Origin: Planococcus sp. MB-3u-03
Lineage (GTDB): Bacteria > Bacillota > Bacilli > Bacillales_A > Planococcaceae
Direction: 5' to 3'
NCBI RefSeq assembly: GCF_002833405.1
Contig: NZ_CP025135.1
Location: 1,035,501-1,099,500 of the forward strand
DNA length: 64,000 bases
Every line of letters begins with the position of its first letter. The stretch's first letter is position 1. The position numbers and the translations under genes were made by a program. The notes under the pieces are model-generated. The model was not told the origin of the DNA. It made no database searches and saw only the letters and a list, made by a program, of their open reading frames with translations. This document shows positions 1 through 11,517 of the stretch, in pieces.

Positions 1-205
1 CGGAATGCGTAATGCCTCGGTGATGGCGGATGTAGACGGCATTGTCGCGCAGTTTCAAAACGGTATCGATATCGGGGATTTGTGAGCCGAAAATGGTGCC
101 GGTCATGACGGCAGTCCAAGTTGCCGGATGAGCAGCGACAACCGGATCGGCCATTGCCAGGCCGCCGAGCGCAATGCCCATGACGATATGTGTTCCTGTA
201 TCCAT
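1..205 (-). CDS. yfhP: YfhP-like metal-dependent hydrolase family membrane protein (partial)
   Basis: Only the first 68 or so residues are present; the gene runs off the left edge of the window. Translation from the ATG at 205 gives MDTGTHIVMGIALGGLAMAD and later QIPDIDTVLKL and HHRGITHS. This is the His/Asp-rich N-terminus of the YdjM/YfhP (DUF457) family of membrane proteins called metal-dependent hydrolases. The DID and HHRGxTHS motifs are the probable metal-binding residues. A GGGGGA ribosome binding site lies just upstream. It is divergent from mutY, the same arrangement as yfhP-yfhQ(mutY) in B. subtilis. The biochemical role of the family is not settled. Confidence 0.85.
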   Translation of the reverse strand, partial: MDTGTHIVMGIALGGLAMADPVVAAHPATWTAVMTGTIFGSQIPDIDTVLKLRDNAVYIRHHRGITHS

Positions 206-342
206 CGACGCATCCCCCTTCTTTGCGAGCGTTTATAATATCTTGTGTGCCCGCCATTTGATAAAATAAGCATATTCCTTAAGTATACATACCCGCTTCA
301 GGGCCGGAATAATCAGCATGAACGGAGGCAGAAAACATAAAT

Positions 343-2150
<1,808 letters not shown>

Positions 2151-2253
2151 TTCTCGCAACTTTCGGCTTATTGCTGTATGTTTTCAGAATTGATTGATAT
2201 AATGAACGGGAGATAACATATAGTGATAGTTAGACGAAAAGGTGGGATGGTGC

Positions 2254-2799
2254 ATGGCGGTTCCTGCGGAGGGTGAAACAATCCAGATCCACAGTTACAA
2301 GCACAACGGACGCATCCACCGTGTCTGGCAGGAAACAACTGTACTGAAAGGGACGAACAATATTGTAATCGGCGCAAACGAACGCACGCTGGTGAGGGAA
2401 TCGGACGGCAGGACATGGTTGACGCGAGAACCGTCGATCTGTTATTTCCATGCTGAACATTGGTTCAACATCATCTGCATGCTGCGTGACGACGGCGTTT
2501 ATTATTATTGCAATATCAGCTCCCCGTTCGTCTACAATAATGGATCGTTGAAATACATCGATTATGACTTGGATGTAAAAGTGTTTCCGGATATGTCTTA
2601 CACGCTGTTGGATGAAGACGAATTTGAAGACCATAAGCGGCAAATGGGCTACCCAGAAGTCATCGATCAAATACTCTACCGAAATGTGGACAAGCTGATC
2701 AGCTGGATTAAGCAAAGAAGAGGCCCTTTTGCCCAGGACTTTATCGAAGTATGGACGAGCCGGTATGAATTTCATAAGCATAACCGGATTCATGATTAA
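2254..2799 (+). CDS. ygaC: DUF402 nucleoside tri-/diphosphatase family protein (YgaC, UPF0374)
   Basis: The 181-residue soluble protein begins [19 protein letters not shown] and is recognisable as the UPF0374/DUF402 family. Characterised members hydrolyse nucleoside tri- and diphosphates in a metal-dependent way. Acidic residues in the segment around [11 protein letters not shown] and DEDEFEDH are the likely metal ligands. I chose the ATG at 2254 because AGGTGGG ends seven bases upstream and the N-terminus then matches the family; a GTG at 2242 is in frame but poorly placed. It sits between fabL and an ABC exporter as in B. subtilis (ygaC-ygaD) and is followed by its own terminator. Confidence 0.9.
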   Translation: MAVPAEGETIQIHSYKHNGRIHRVWQETTVLKGTNNIVIGANERTLVRESDGRTWLTREPSICYFHAEHWFNIICMLRDDGVYYYCNISSPFVYNNGSLKYIDYDLDVKVFPDMSYTLLDEDEFEDHKRQMGYPEVIDQILYRNVDKLISWIKQRRGPFAQDFIEVWTSRYEFHKHNRIHD

Positions 2800-2804
2800 C
2801 ATGG

Positions 2805-2834
2805 AAAACCTGTTGCCTGCCAACAGGTTTTTCG
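2805..2834 (+). terminator. Rho-independent terminator after ygaC
   Basis: AAAACCTGTTG and CAACAGGTTTTT form an 11-bp stem with a short loop, followed by a T-rich tract. Confidence 0.85.
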
Positions 2835-2859
2835 TTTTGAACAGAATGGAGTGAACAGT

Positions 2860-4605
2860 TTGAGCAGTATGAAACGCTATATGAAATTCGTCAAGCCCTA
2901 TTATTGGCAGATTGCCTTGACGATCTTCATCGGGATATTCAAGTTTGCGATCCCTCTTTTTATCCCTCTTTTAATCAAAATCGTCATTGATGATATCATC
3001 GGCGCAGAGGCATTGTCGGATGCGGAAAAACTCAGCCAGCTTTATCTATGGCTCGGGGGCACGGCGATCGTGTTCTTCCTGCTGCGCCCGCCGATCGAAT
3101 ATTTCCGGCAATATTATGCACAATATGTCAGCAATAAAATTCTCTACGATATCCGCAGCTATCTTTACAGCCACCTGCAGCGGCTAAGCTTGCGCTATTA
3201 TGCAAACACACGGGCCGGGGAAATCATTTCACGGGTCATCAATGATGTCGAGCAGACGAAAAATTTCGTCATGATCGGCTTGATGAACGTCTGGCTCGAT
3301 GTCGCGACGATCCTCATCGCCATCATCATCATGCTCACCATGGACGTCTCCTTGACGATTGTTGCGCTTTTGGCGTTTCCGTTTTATGCATTCAGCGTCA
3401 AATATTTCTTCGGCCGCTTGCGTGACTTGACGCGCGAACGTTCCCAGGCGCTTGCCAATGTCCAAAGTTATTTGCACGAACGCGTGCAGGGCATGAGCAT
3501 CATCAAAAGCTTTGCGCTCGAAAAGCACGAAGAAAAGATTTTCAATAACACGAACGATCAATTCCTGGAAAAAGCGATCGATCATACGAAATGGAATGCC
3601 AAGGCGTTCGCAGTCGTCAACACCATCACCGACGTGGCGCCGCTATTGGTCATCGGCTATGCCGGCTACCAGGTCATCCAGGGGAATTTGACGCTCGGGA
3701 CGATGGTCGCATTCATCGCCTATATCGAACGGCTGTATAATCCATTGCGCCGCCTCGTCAACTCTTCGACGACGCTCGTCCAATCACTTGCTTCTATGGA
3801 CCGTGTCTTCGAGATGGTCGATGAGGAATACGACGTGACGGATAAACAAGGCGCGCGCGAACTTGGGCGCGTCGACGGCAAGCTTGAATTCCATAACGTC
3901 TCGTTCCATTATAATGATGGGGGAAGCGAAGTGTTGTCGAACCTCAACTTCACGGTCCGTCCGGGAGAGACAGTGGCATTTGTCGGCATGAGCGGCGGCG
4001 GGAAATCGACGATCGTCTCGCTCATCCCGAGATTCTATGATGCCACGGAGGGTACGATCCGCATGGATGGCCACGACCTAAAAGACGTGACGATCCATTC
4101 CTTGCGCGACCAAATCGGCCTGGTCCTTCAGGATTCGATCCTGTTCAGCGAATCGGTTAAAGAAAATATCCTGATGGGCAAACCCGATGCGACCGACGAG
4201 GAAGTCATCGCGGCAGCCAAAGCGGCGAACGCCCATGAATTCATCACAAACTTGCCAGAAGGCTACGACACGAAAGTCGGCGAGCGCGGCGTCAAGTTAT
4301 CCGGTGGCCAAAAACAGCGCATCGCCATTTCCCGTGTCTTCCTGAAAGACCCGGCAATCCTCATCTTGGACGAAGCGACATCCGCACTCGACCTGGAAAG
4401 CGAAGCGCTGATCCAGGATTCCTTGGAGCGCCTTGCGCACGACCGCACGACATTGATGGTCGCGCACCGCTTATCGACCATCACCCATGCTGACCAAATC
4501 CTGGTCATCGACAACGGCCAATTGGCTGAACAAGGTACGCATGAAGAGCTATTGCAAAAGCGCGGCGTCTATTACAAACTATTCCAAGTACAGAACATAG
4601 GTTAA
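2860..4605 (+). CDS. ygaD: ABC transporter, fused permease and ATP-binding exporter (YgaD)
   Basis: This is a half-size ABC exporter of about 581 residues: an N-terminal six-helix type-1 exporter membrane domain (residues about 1-320) and a C-terminal nucleotide-binding domain. The NBD shows Walker [10 protein letters not shown], signature LSGGQKQR, Walker [12 protein letters not shown] with the catalytic Glu, and the H-loop in MVAHRLST. It should work as a homodimer or with a partner to expel lipids or drugs; the substrate cannot be read from sequence. The TTG at 2860 is preferred because GGAGTG lies about 6-7 nt upstream; an in-frame GTG at 2851 overlaps that site. The position next to ygaC matches B. 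subtilis. Confidence 0.92.
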   Translation: MSSMKRYMKFVKPYYWQIALTIFIGIFKFAIPLFIPLLIKIVIDDIIGAEALSDAEKLSQLYLWLGGTAIVFFLLRPPIEYFRQYYAQYVSNKILYDIRSYLYSHLQRLSLRYYANTRAGEIISRVINDVEQTKNFVMIGLMNVWLDVATILIAIIIMLTMDVSLTIVALLAFPFYAFSVKYFFGRLRDLTRERSQALANVQSYLHERVQGMSIIKSFALEKHEEKIFNNTNDQFLEKAIDHTKWNAKAFAVVNTITDVAPLLVIGYAGYQVIQGNLTLGTMVAFIAYIERLYNPLRRLVNSSTTLVQSLASMDRVFEMVDEEYDVTDKQGARELGRVDGKLEFHNVSFHYNDGGSEVLSNLNFTVRPGETVAFVGMSGGGKSTIVSLIPRFYDATEGTIRMDGHDLKDVTIHSLRDQIGLVLQDSILFSESVKENILMGKPDATDEEVIAAAKAANAHEFITNLPEGYDTKVGERGVKLSGGQKQRIAISRVFLKDPAILILDEATSALDLESEALIQDSLERLAHDRTTLMVAHRLSTITHADQILVIDNGQLAEQGTHEELLQKRGVYYKLFQVQNIG

Positions 4606-4612
4606 CTATTTC

Positions 4613-4641
4613 AAGCTCCCCAATTTTTGGGGAGCTTTTTT
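4613..4641 (+). terminator. Rho-independent terminator after ygaD
   Basis: AAGCTCCCC and GGGGAGCTTTTTT form a stem around AATTTTT, ending in a T run. Confidence 0.9.
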
Positions 4642-4679
4642 AATAGGAAGGAAGGCTTTCGCCAATCTTCTGAAAACTA

Positions 4680-4707
4680 TTGCATTACTACTAATATTAC
4701 GTATAAT
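4680..4707 (+). promoter_or_regulatory. Sigma-A promoter of the peptide ABC importer operon
   Basis: TTGCAT (4680-4685) and a consensus TATAAT (4702-4707) are separated by 16 bp and lie about 50 bp upstream of the first importer gene. No other good promoter is seen between the ygaD terminator and this operon. Confidence 0.65.
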
Positions 4708-4758
4708 GGAAAGATGGAGAATGTTCTGAATAATTTAAAATGAAGAAGGAGGATCTCT

Positions 4759-5778
4759 ATGGACGAACGTAAAACCATCTTGGATGTGAAAGGGCTGCGC
4801 ACTTCCTTTTTCACTGATGATGGAGAAGTACCGGCAGTCGACAACGTGGATTTCCATATCCGCCAGGGGGAAGTGCTCGGCATTGTAGGGGAATCAGGCT
4901 GCGGCAAAAGTGTTACCTCATTGTCCATAATGGGGCTGGTGCCAAGTCCTCCAGGGAAGATTGTGAGCGGGGAAATTTTATTCCAAGATAAGGATTTGAC
5001 AAAACTATCCGATAAAGAAATGCGCCAGATTCGCGGCGACGATATAGCGATGATTTTCCAGGAGCCGATGACTTCACTGAACCCATTGTTTACCATCGGC
5101 AATCAATTGCGCGAAGCGTTGAAGATCCACAAAAAGGATTGGTCGAAAAGCCAAATCCAGGAACGCGCCGTCGAAATGATGAAACTGGTCGGCCTGCCAC
5201 GCGCAGAAGCTTTGCTTAATGATTATCCTCACCAATTATCGGGAGGCATGCGCCAGCGCGTCATGATCGCGATGGCTTTGCTGTGCGACCCGAAAGTGCT
5301 GATCGCTGACGAGCCGACCACGGCACTTGATGTGACGATCCAAGCGCAGATCCTTAAATTGATCAAGAATTTAAACGAACGGCTCGATACCGCTGTCTTG
5401 CTGATCACTCATGACCTTGGGGTCGTCGCTGAAACATGCGAACGCGTCGTCGTCATGTACGCAGGGAAAGTGGTCGAAGAAGGGCCAGTACATACCATTT
5501 TCAATGATCCCCAGCATCCATATACCCGCGGCCTTCTGGAAAGCGTGCCCGATATGCGCTTCAAGAAAGAGCGGCTATACTCTATTCCAGGAAACGTGCC
5601 AAAACCGGGATCGATCAAAGTAGGCTGCAAATACGCAGCACGTTGTGAATTTGCCTTCGATCGCTGCCGCGTGGAAGACCCGGCATTATACCAGACGGCA
5701 GAAGACCACAAGACGCGCTGTTTCCTATTCGATCCAAAGGAGGCCGAGTCGCATGACAGAACCGTTGTTGAAAGTTGA
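4759..5778 (+). CDS. dppD: Oligopeptide/dipeptide ABC transporter ATP-binding protein (DppD/OppD family)
   Basis: This is one of the two ATPases powering a peptide importer at the inner face of the membrane. The 339-residue protein has Walker A GESGCGKS near residues 44-51, Q-loop in [11 protein letters not shown], signature LSGGMRQR, Walker [12 protein letters not shown] and the H-loop THDLG. The C-terminal oligopeptide/dipeptide (HPY) extension contains paired cysteines in [15 protein letters not shown], which in some relatives bind an iron-sulfur cluster. A strong AAGGAGGA site precedes the ATG. The gene overlaps the next ATPase gene by 26 bp. The family also takes up nickel or glutathione, so the substrate is inferred. 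Confidence 0.93.
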   Translation: MDERKTILDVKGLRTSFFTDDGEVPAVDNVDFHIRQGEVLGIVGESGCGKSVTSLSIMGLVPSPPGKIVSGEILFQDKDLTKLSDKEMRQIRGDDIAMIFQEPMTSLNPLFTIGNQLREALKIHKKDWSKSQIQERAVEMMKLVGLPRAEALLNDYPHQLSGGMRQRVMIAMALLCDPKVLIADEPTTALDVTIQAQILKLIKNLNERLDTAVLLITHDLGVVAETCERVVVMYAGKVVEEGPVHTIFNDPQHPYTRGLLESVPDMRFKKERLYSIPGNVPKPGSIKVGCKYAARCEFAFDRCRVEDPALYQTAEDHKTRCFLFDPKEAESHDRTVVES

Positions 5779-6737
5779 AGGCTTAAAGAAATATTTCCCG
5801 GTTACGGGCGGCATTTTTGGCCGTGTGACAGGGCAGGTTAAAGCGGTTGATGATGTCTCCTTCTATGTAAATGAAGGCGAAACGCTCGGAATCGTCGGCG
5901 AATCAGGATGCGGCAAGTCGACGACAGGGCGTATGCTTATGCGTTTGCTCGATCCGACAGAAGGCAAAGTGACGTTTGACGGCCAGGAATTGACCAGTTT
6001 GTCAGCGTCTGAAATGCGCAAGGCCAGACGCGACATCCAGATGGTGTTCCAAGATCCATATGCGTCACTCAATCCGCGCCACAGCATCGAAAAGATCTTG
6101 ATGGAGCCGCTGAATGTCCACAATATCGGCGACCCGAAAGAGCGCAAACGGAAAGTGCACGAGTTTCTCGAAATCGTCGGTCTCAGCAGCTACCACGCCA
6201 AACGCTATCCGCACCAATTCAGCGGCGGCCAGCGCCAGCGCATCGGCATTGCGCGTGCGCTCATGACCAACCCAAAACTGATCATCGCCGATGAGCCGGT
6301 TTCTGCGCTTGATGTGTCGATTCAAGCGCAAGTGCTCAATCTAATGCAGGATCTGCAACACGATTTGAAACTGACCTACATATTCATCGCCCATGATTTG
6401 GGCGTCGTTCGCCATATCAGCGACCGCGTGGGCGTCATGTATTTGGGCAATATGGCGGAGCTTGCGGATACAGAAAGCCTGTATGAAAAACCGCTTCACC
6501 CATATACGCAAGCGCTCCTTTCGGCAGTGCCTGTTCCGGATCCTGATTTTGTCCGCGAAGAAGTGGTGATCAAAGGGGATGTGCCGAGCCCGGCCAACCC
6601 GCCATCGGGCTGCCGCTTCCATACACGCTGCCCATTCAAGATGGATATTTTGCTCGCAGGAAATTCCGCGTTTCGCGGAAGTTGAACCAGGTCATTCTGT
6701 GGCTTGCCACCTCTATGAGGAATGCAGGCCGCAATGA
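5753..6737 (+). CDS. dppF: Oligopeptide/dipeptide ABC transporter ATP-binding protein (DppF/OppF family), frameshifted near 3' end
   Basis: This is the second ATPase of the importer. From the ATG at 5753 (AAAGGAGG at 5736-5743) the protein shows Walker [10 protein letters not shown] at 48-56, signature FSGGQRQR and Walker B LIIADEPVSALD. As sequenced, the frame stops at 6685 with an unrelated tail (LLAGNSAFRGS). If one T is removed from the TTTT run at 6648-6651, the frame continues as MDICSQEIPRFAEVEPG and then ACHLYEEC to a TGA at 6735-6737. That restores the normal cysteine-rich HPY tail (GCRFHTRCPF...). The break is therefore probably a one-base sequencing insertion, and the restored gene is about 327 residues. 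Confidence 0.88.
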
Positions 6738-6766
6738 TAATAAAAAAACAAAACGGAGGGGTTATT

Positions 6767-8380
6767 TTGGGGAAAAAGAAAATTGTATCAATCGCTTTCC
6801 TGATGCTGCTTTTGCTGTCGACAGCGCTTTACGGCTGTTCAGGCGGTGATTCGGAGTCAGGCGGAGAAGGCGGAGATTCTGAATCAGGCGGCGAAAAAGT
6901 CCTGATCTTTGGACGTGGCGGCGACTCGGTGTCACTGGATCCGATCACGGTTACAGATGGAGAGTCTTTCAAAGTAACGAAAAACATCTTCGATACATTG
7001 ATCAATTTCGGCGAGCAGGACACGGAAATTGAAGCAGGTCTTGCCAGCGATTGGGAAGCTTCTGAAGATGGCTTGACTTACACGTTCCAATTGCAAGAAG
7101 GCGTCACGTTCCATGATGGAACGGATTTCAACGCAGAAGCAGTTGTCGCGAACTTTGAACGCTGGGCTGCTGGAGATGCAGACCAATTCCCGTACTATAA
7201 ATCAATGTTTGGCGGATTTGGCGATGAAGAAGAACACGTCATCGAATCTGTTGAAGCGAGTGGCGATTACGAAATCGTCATTACATTGAAGCGTCCACAA
7301 GCACCATTCTTGAAAAACTTGGCGATGAGCCCGTTTGGCATCGCATCACCGACAGCATTTGAAGAAGCCGGCGAATCATTCGGCGACAATCCAGTCGGCA
7401 CTGGCCCATTCCAGTTTGTTGAATGGCAGCGCAATGACACGGTAACAATCGAAAAATTCGATGATTACTGGGTTGATGGAGAGCCGAAACTCGACCAAGT
7501 CGTGTTCCGTGCAATTCCGGATAACTCAGCTCGCTTGAATGCATTATTGTCTGGCGAAATCGATTTGGCTGACGGTATTACACCATCAGATTCAGAAACG
7601 ATCGAAAACGATGAAAACCTGCAATTGTTCGAGCGTCCGTCGATGAACGTCGGCTACCTTGGTTTGACGACTACTCGTGAACCATTCGACGATCCGAAAG
7701 TCCGCCAGGCGATGAACCATGCGATTGACCGCCAGGCGATTGTTGATTCATTCTTCGAAGGCCGTGCAGAAGTCGCGAAAAACCCGATGCCTCCGGTAAT
7801 CAGCGGTTATAACGACAGCATCGAAGGTTATGAGTACGATCCTGAAAAAGCCAAAGAACTATTGGCTGAAGCAGGACTTGAAGATGGCTTCACAATGGAA
7901 CTATGGGCAATGCCAGTTCCGCGTCCGTATATGCCAGATGGCCAAAAAGTAGCGGAAGCAATCCAAAGTGATTTGGCAGAAGTCGGCATCACAGCTGAAA
8001 TCGTTTCCTACGAGTGGGCAACATACCTCGAAAAAGCTGCAGCAGGAGAAGCTGATGCATTCCTTCTTGGCTGGACAGGCGATAACGGCGATGCTGATAA
8101 CTTCTTGTATGTATTGCTTGACCAAGACAACATCGGTTCAAACAACTACACATACTACGAAAACCAGGATCTTCACGATATCTTGATCGAAGCTCAAACA
8201 GAAGTTGATGAAGATGCCCGCAACGAATTGTACATGCAGGCTCAGGAAATCATCCACGAAGACGCGCCATGGGTACCGCTTGCGCACTCTACACCGCTTC
8301 TTGCCGGTGGGACGAACGTAATCGACTTTAAAGCGCATCCAACTGGCTCTGATAAACTAGCATCAGTAGATTTGGAGTAG
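6767..8380 (+). CDS. dppA: Peptide ABC transporter substrate-binding lipoprotein (SBP family 5)
   Basis: This extracytoplasmic lipoprotein captures peptides for the importer. It begins at a TTG (6767) with GGAGG seven bases upstream; an upstream in-frame ATG at 6722 lies inside the restored dppF frame and is unlikely. The N-terminus GKKKIVSIAFL leads into a hydrophobic stretch and the lipobox ALYGC, so lipid-modified Cys is expected. A Gly/Ser/Glu-rich linker (SGGDSESGGEGGDSESGG region) follows. The rest is typical SBP_bac_5: SLDPITVTDGES, YTFQLQEGVTFHDG, NPVGTGPFQFVEW and RQAMNHAIDRQAI. It is about 537 residues and acidic, like secreted proteins of mildly halophilic Planococcaceae. Confidence 0.93.
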   Translation: MGKKKIVSIAFLMLLLLSTALYGCSGGDSESGGEGGDSESGGEKVLIFGRGGDSVSLDPITVTDGESFKVTKNIFDTLINFGEQDTEIEAGLASDWEASEDGLTYTFQLQEGVTFHDGTDFNAEAVVANFERWAAGDADQFPYYKSMFGGFGDEEEHVIESVEASGDYEIVITLKRPQAPFLKNLAMSPFGIASPTAFEEAGESFGDNPVGTGPFQFVEWQRNDTVTIEKFDDYWVDGEPKLDQVVFRAIPDNSARLNALLSGEIDLADGITPSDSETIENDENLQLFERPSMNVGYLGLTTTREPFDDPKVRQAMNHAIDRQAIVDSFFEGRAEVAKNPMPPVISGYNDSIEGYEYDPEKAKELLAEAGLEDGFTMELWAMPVPRPYMPDGQKVAEAIQSDLAEVGITAEIVSYEWATYLEKAAAGEADAFLLGWTGDNGDADNFLYVLLDQDNIGSNNYTYYENQDLHDILIEAQTEVDEDARNELYMQAQEIIHEDAPWVPLAHSTPLLAGGTNVIDFKAHPTGSDKLASVDLE

Positions 8381-8390
8381 GCGTTTCTTT

Positions 8391-8424
8391 GGGGGGAGAG
8401 GTCATACTGATTTCTCCCCCTTTT
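8391..8424 (+). terminator. Hairpin between dppA and dppB, likely partial terminator
   Basis: GGGGGGAGA and TCTCCCCC pair across a 13-nt loop and are followed by TTTT. Such hairpins after substrate-binding protein genes commonly lower expression of the downstream permeases. Confidence 0.6.
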
Positions 8425-8461
8425 CAATACATAATGCAATTGAGATGGAGAGGTGAAGAAG

Positions 8462-9466
8462 ATGCTTCACTATATCGGGCAGCGGCTTTTGCAATTGATT
8501 CCTGTCTTGCTCGGAATGACGTTTATCGTCTTTATGATCATCCGGGCAATTCCAGGCGATCCTGCACAAGTCATCCTTGGGCAACAAGCATCCGAAGAAG
8601 CAATTAAAGCATTACGGACCAGTCTGGGGCTTGATAATCCCTGGTACATCCAATATTTCGATTACTTAAAAGGCCTGGTTACAGGAGACATGGGGGATTC
8701 ACTGCGCACGCGTTCACCTGTTTCGGATGAAATTTGGCCATATCTAGCAGCGACATTTGAATTATCTTTATTCGCGATCATCATTGCCGTCGTCATCGGC
8801 ATTAATGCGGGCATCATCTCTGCATGGTTCCAAAACTCGTGGTTCGATTACACAGCGATGGTGCTAGCTTTGATCGGTGTTTCCATGCCAATCTTCTGGC
8901 TCGGCCTCATGAACCAATGGATTTTCTCGATTGAACTCGGCATATTGCCGACGACTGGCCGGGAAAACGTCCGGGACCCAATCAATAACATCACCAATTT
9001 TTATGTGTTGGACACCATCATTCAAGGCGATTTCAACCAATTGGCGACCGTATTGAAGCATTTGGTGCTTCCAGGCACGGCACTAGCCACCATTCCGATG
9101 GCGATCATCGCACGGATGACACGCTCTTCAATGCTTGAAGTCATGCGTTCGGATTACGTCCGGACCGCTCGCGCTAAAGGCGTCAAAATGTTCTGGGTCG
9201 TCTACAAGCATGCATTAAAAAATGCGATCATTCCTGTATTGACTATTATCGGTTTGCAGATGGGCTTATTGCTCGGAGGCGCAATTTTGACCGAAACCAT
9301 TTTCGGATGGCCAGGCATTGGGCGCTATATTTACGAAGCGATCGGTTTCCGCGATTATCCGGTTATCCAATCCGGCATTCTAGTCGTCGCATTTATATTC
9401 GTCATGATCAATCTCTTCGTCGACTTGCTTTACGGCTTGGTCGATCCGAGGATCAAATATGATTAG
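8462..9466 (+). CDS. dppB: Peptide ABC transporter permease (DppB/OppB family)
   Basis: This is the first transmembrane subunit of the importer, about 334 residues. It opens MLHYIGQRLLQLIPVLLGMT, the classic DppB N-terminus, and has about six membrane helices. The EAA-type loop for docking the ATPase is in YVRTARAKGVKMFWVVYKHALKNA, close to the C-terminal third. The ATG at 8462 is chosen because GAGAGGTG lies upstream at a proper distance; a GTG at 8453 overlaps that site. The downstream permease gene begins 18 bp after the stop. Confidence 0.93.
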   Translation: MLHYIGQRLLQLIPVLLGMTFIVFMIIRAIPGDPAQVILGQQASEEAIKALRTSLGLDNPWYIQYFDYLKGLVTGDMGDSLRTRSPVSDEIWPYLAATFELSLFAIIIAVVIGINAGIISAWFQNSWFDYTAMVLALIGVSMPIFWLGLMNQWIFSIELGILPTTGRENVRDPINNITNFYVLDTIIQGDFNQLATVLKHLVLPGTALATIPMAIIARMTRSSMLEVMRSDYVRTARAKGVKMFWVVYKHALKNAIIPVLTIIGLQMGLLLGGAILTETIFGWPGIGRYIYEAIGFRDYPVIQSGILVVAFIFVMINLFVDLLYGLVDPRIKYD

Positions 9467-9483
9467 GAAGGGGGAGGAGCATA

Positions 9484-10368
9484 TTGGCTGAAACAGCAGC
9501 AGCAGACAAGCAGGAAATGCAAAAAGTCGCCGGCCCTTGGAAAGAGGCGTGGCGCGGATTCCGCAAAAGTAAAGTCGCGGTCGTCGGTATGGGCATCGTC
9601 ATTTTCTTCATTCTTTTGGCGATTTTCGGTCCGTTATTTACACCGCAAGGCATCAACGAACAGAATCTTTCCCAGCGGCTTCTGCCTCCTTCTAGTGATC
9701 ATTGGATGGGCACAGACGATTTCGGCCGCGACATTTTATCGCGTGTCGTATACGGGGCTCGCATCTCGCTTTGGGTTGGATTCTTGGCGGTCATCGGTTC
9801 GGTAGTTGTCGGCAGTATTCTCGGTATTTTGGCCGGCTATTACGGGCGCTGGGTCGACACCATCATTTCCCGGCTGTTCGATATCATGTCGGCATTTCCG
9901 AGTATCCTTCTTGCGATTGCAGTTGTATCGGTTCTTGGGCCGTCACTGCGCAACGCGTTGATTGCGATTGCCATCATCAACGTACCGAACTTCGGGCGCT
10001 TGATCCGATCGAAAGTATTGAGCATCAAGGAAGACGAATACATCATGTCGGCCAAAGCGATCGGCATGAAAGATAACCGGATCTTGGTTTCGCATATTTT
10101 GCCGAACTCCATGGCGCCGGTTATCGTCCAAGGCACGCTCGCGATTGCGACAGCGATCATTGAAGCAGCGGCACTCGGCTTCCTCGGGCTCGGGGCGCAG
10201 GCACCTTCCCCGGAATGGGGCAAGATGCTGGCCGATTCCCGCTCGTACTTGACCAATGCCCCGTGGACGATGATTTTCCCGGGTGTGGCGATCATGTTGA
10301 CTGTACTTGGCTTTAACTTAATGGGAGACGGGCTGCGCGATGCACTCGACCCACGAATGAAATCATAA
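9484..10368 (+). CDS. dppC: Peptide ABC transporter permease (DppC/OppC family)
   Basis: This is the second permease subunit, 294 residues. The N-terminal cytoplasmic tail with WKEAWRGFRKSKVAVVGMGI and the extracytoplasmic DHWMGTDDFGRDILSRVVYGAR segment are diagnostic of DppC/OppC. The EAA loop is in DEYIMSAKAIGMKDNRILVSHILPN. Start is a TTG at 9484, preceded by GGGGGAGGAG. It is the last gene of the operon dppD-dppF-dppA-dppB-dppC and is followed by a strong terminator. The operon splits the otherwise conserved ygaD-ygaE block of B. subtilis. Confidence 0.93.
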   Translation: MAETAAADKQEMQKVAGPWKEAWRGFRKSKVAVVGMGIVIFFILLAIFGPLFTPQGINEQNLSQRLLPPSSDHWMGTDDFGRDILSRVVYGARISLWVGFLAVIGSVVVGSILGILAGYYGRWVDTIISRLFDIMSAFPSILLAIAVVSVLGPSLRNALIAIAIINVPNFGRLIRSKVLSIKEDEYIMSAKAIGMKDNRILVSHILPNSMAPVIVQGTLAIATAIIEAAALGFLGLGAQAPSPEWGKMLADSRSYLTNAPWTMIFPGVAIMLTVLGFNLMGDGLRDALDPRMKS

Positions 10369-10401
10369 AAAAACGCCCGGAAAATTTCCGGGCGTTTTTT
10401 A
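10367..10401. terminator. Bidirectional terminator between dppC and ygaE
   Basis: AAAAAACGCCCGGAAA and TTTCCGGGCGTTTTTT form a near-perfect palindrome with A and T tracts on both sides. The stop codon of the convergent ygaE-like gene lies inside its right arm. Confidence 0.92.
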
Positions 10402-11484
10402 TATGGCGTTTTCGATGTCGCTGTCGACTTCTTCGCTATGGTAATTATGGTATGCGATGATCAGCAAGTCCAAATGCTCCAAATGCTCTTCGTAGTCGAG
10501 AAGGGCAGATAAGACATGCATCAAATGGTAAACCGAAAATTCGTCTTCTTCGACTTCGGTAGATAAATTGATTTCCTTAACGAAAATCGACATCACTTCG
10601 TTGCGTTTCAACACCGCATCGGGCCCTGAACTTTCGCTATGTTCCGGACGAATTTTCCCGATATATTTCATGTAAAGCTGTTCATGATAACTTGCCAAGC
10701 TCTCAAGCCGTTCCTGCACCATCATGTGGAATTGTTCGGGCAGGTCGCGCAGTTCATTCTCATAACGGTTCAGGCGTCGAAGAACTTCGAGGCTCTTTTT
10801 TGATGTGGCAATCATCTGCCTGTAAAGAACCAATTTACGGGCTTTTGTATATTGTTGCTTTTTCGTATAACTGCGCTCTTCTTTATAAAATGAATACCAT
10901 TGGTCGACTTTCACCAGTTTCTCGGTCAATTTGTCGATGTCTTCTTTTACCGAGGAATGATCGGAAGCATGGCGGATCGAAATCCGGATCCACCGAATGA
11001 CATCTTCGCTAACGGAGTGAATTGACTGGAACAAGCGCGTTTCGTATTTTGGCGGCAAAAAGATCATATTGACGATAAAAGCCGATAAGATGCCCAATAA
11101 AACCGTCAGGAATCGCAAAGAGGCGAAAATCAGAAAGTCATCCGATTGCGAATCCATGATGATGATCAAGGTCACCAATGTCAGAGGCACTGTGTTTTCC
11201 AGCTTTAATTTCAGCATGATGATGATCGCTAAAATGGCGGCGACACCGATCGTCAAATAGTTCGGCCCGAGCGTCAACACGAAGATAACGGCAATCGAGG
11301 CCCCGATCAAATTCCCGTACACTTGGTCGAGTAAAGTCAGGTATGACCGGTAAATGGAAGGCTGTATGGCGAAAATTGCCGCTACCCCTGCGAATACCGG
11401 CGTCGGAAGTTCAAGAAGCGTCGCCAGAAACAAGGCAAGTGATATGGCGATACCGGTTTTGAATATGCGCGCACCGAGTTTCAT
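10399..11484 (-). CDS. Aromatic acid exporter / UPF0421 family membrane protein (YgaE-like)
   Basis: A 361-residue protein with an N-terminal hydrophobic half (four or more membrane helices, residues about 8-140, including SLALFLATLLELPTPVF) and a C-terminal charged helical cytoplasmic half rich in Glu, Lys and Arg. This is the FUSC/ArAE_1 (UPF0421) layout, annotated as putative aromatic-acid exporters; the substrate is unknown. The ATG at 11484 has AAGGAGGTG seven bases upstream; an in-frame TTG at 11490 is too close to that site. It lies next to gsaB as ygaE does in B. subtilis. Confidence 0.82.
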   Translation of the reverse strand: MKLGARIFKTGIAISLALFLATLLELPTPVFAGVAAIFAIQPSIYRSYLTLLDQVYGNLIGASIAVIFVLTLGPNYLTIGVAAILAIIIMLKLKLENTVPLTLVTLIIIMDSQSDDFLIFASLRFLTVLLGILSAFIVNMIFLPPKYETRLFQSIHSVSEDVIRWIRISIRHASDHSSVKEDIDKLTEKLVKVDQWYSFYKEERSYTKKQQYTKARKLVLYRQMIATSKKSLEVLRRLNRYENELRDLPEQFHMMVQERLESLASYHEQLYMKYIGKIRPEHSESSGPDAVLKRNEVMSIFVKEINLSTEVEEDEFSVYHLMHVLSALLDYEEHLEHLDLLIIAYHNYHSEEVDSDIENAI

Positions 11485-11517
11485 CGGCAAACACCTCCTT
11501 CAGGAAGAGATCCGTTT

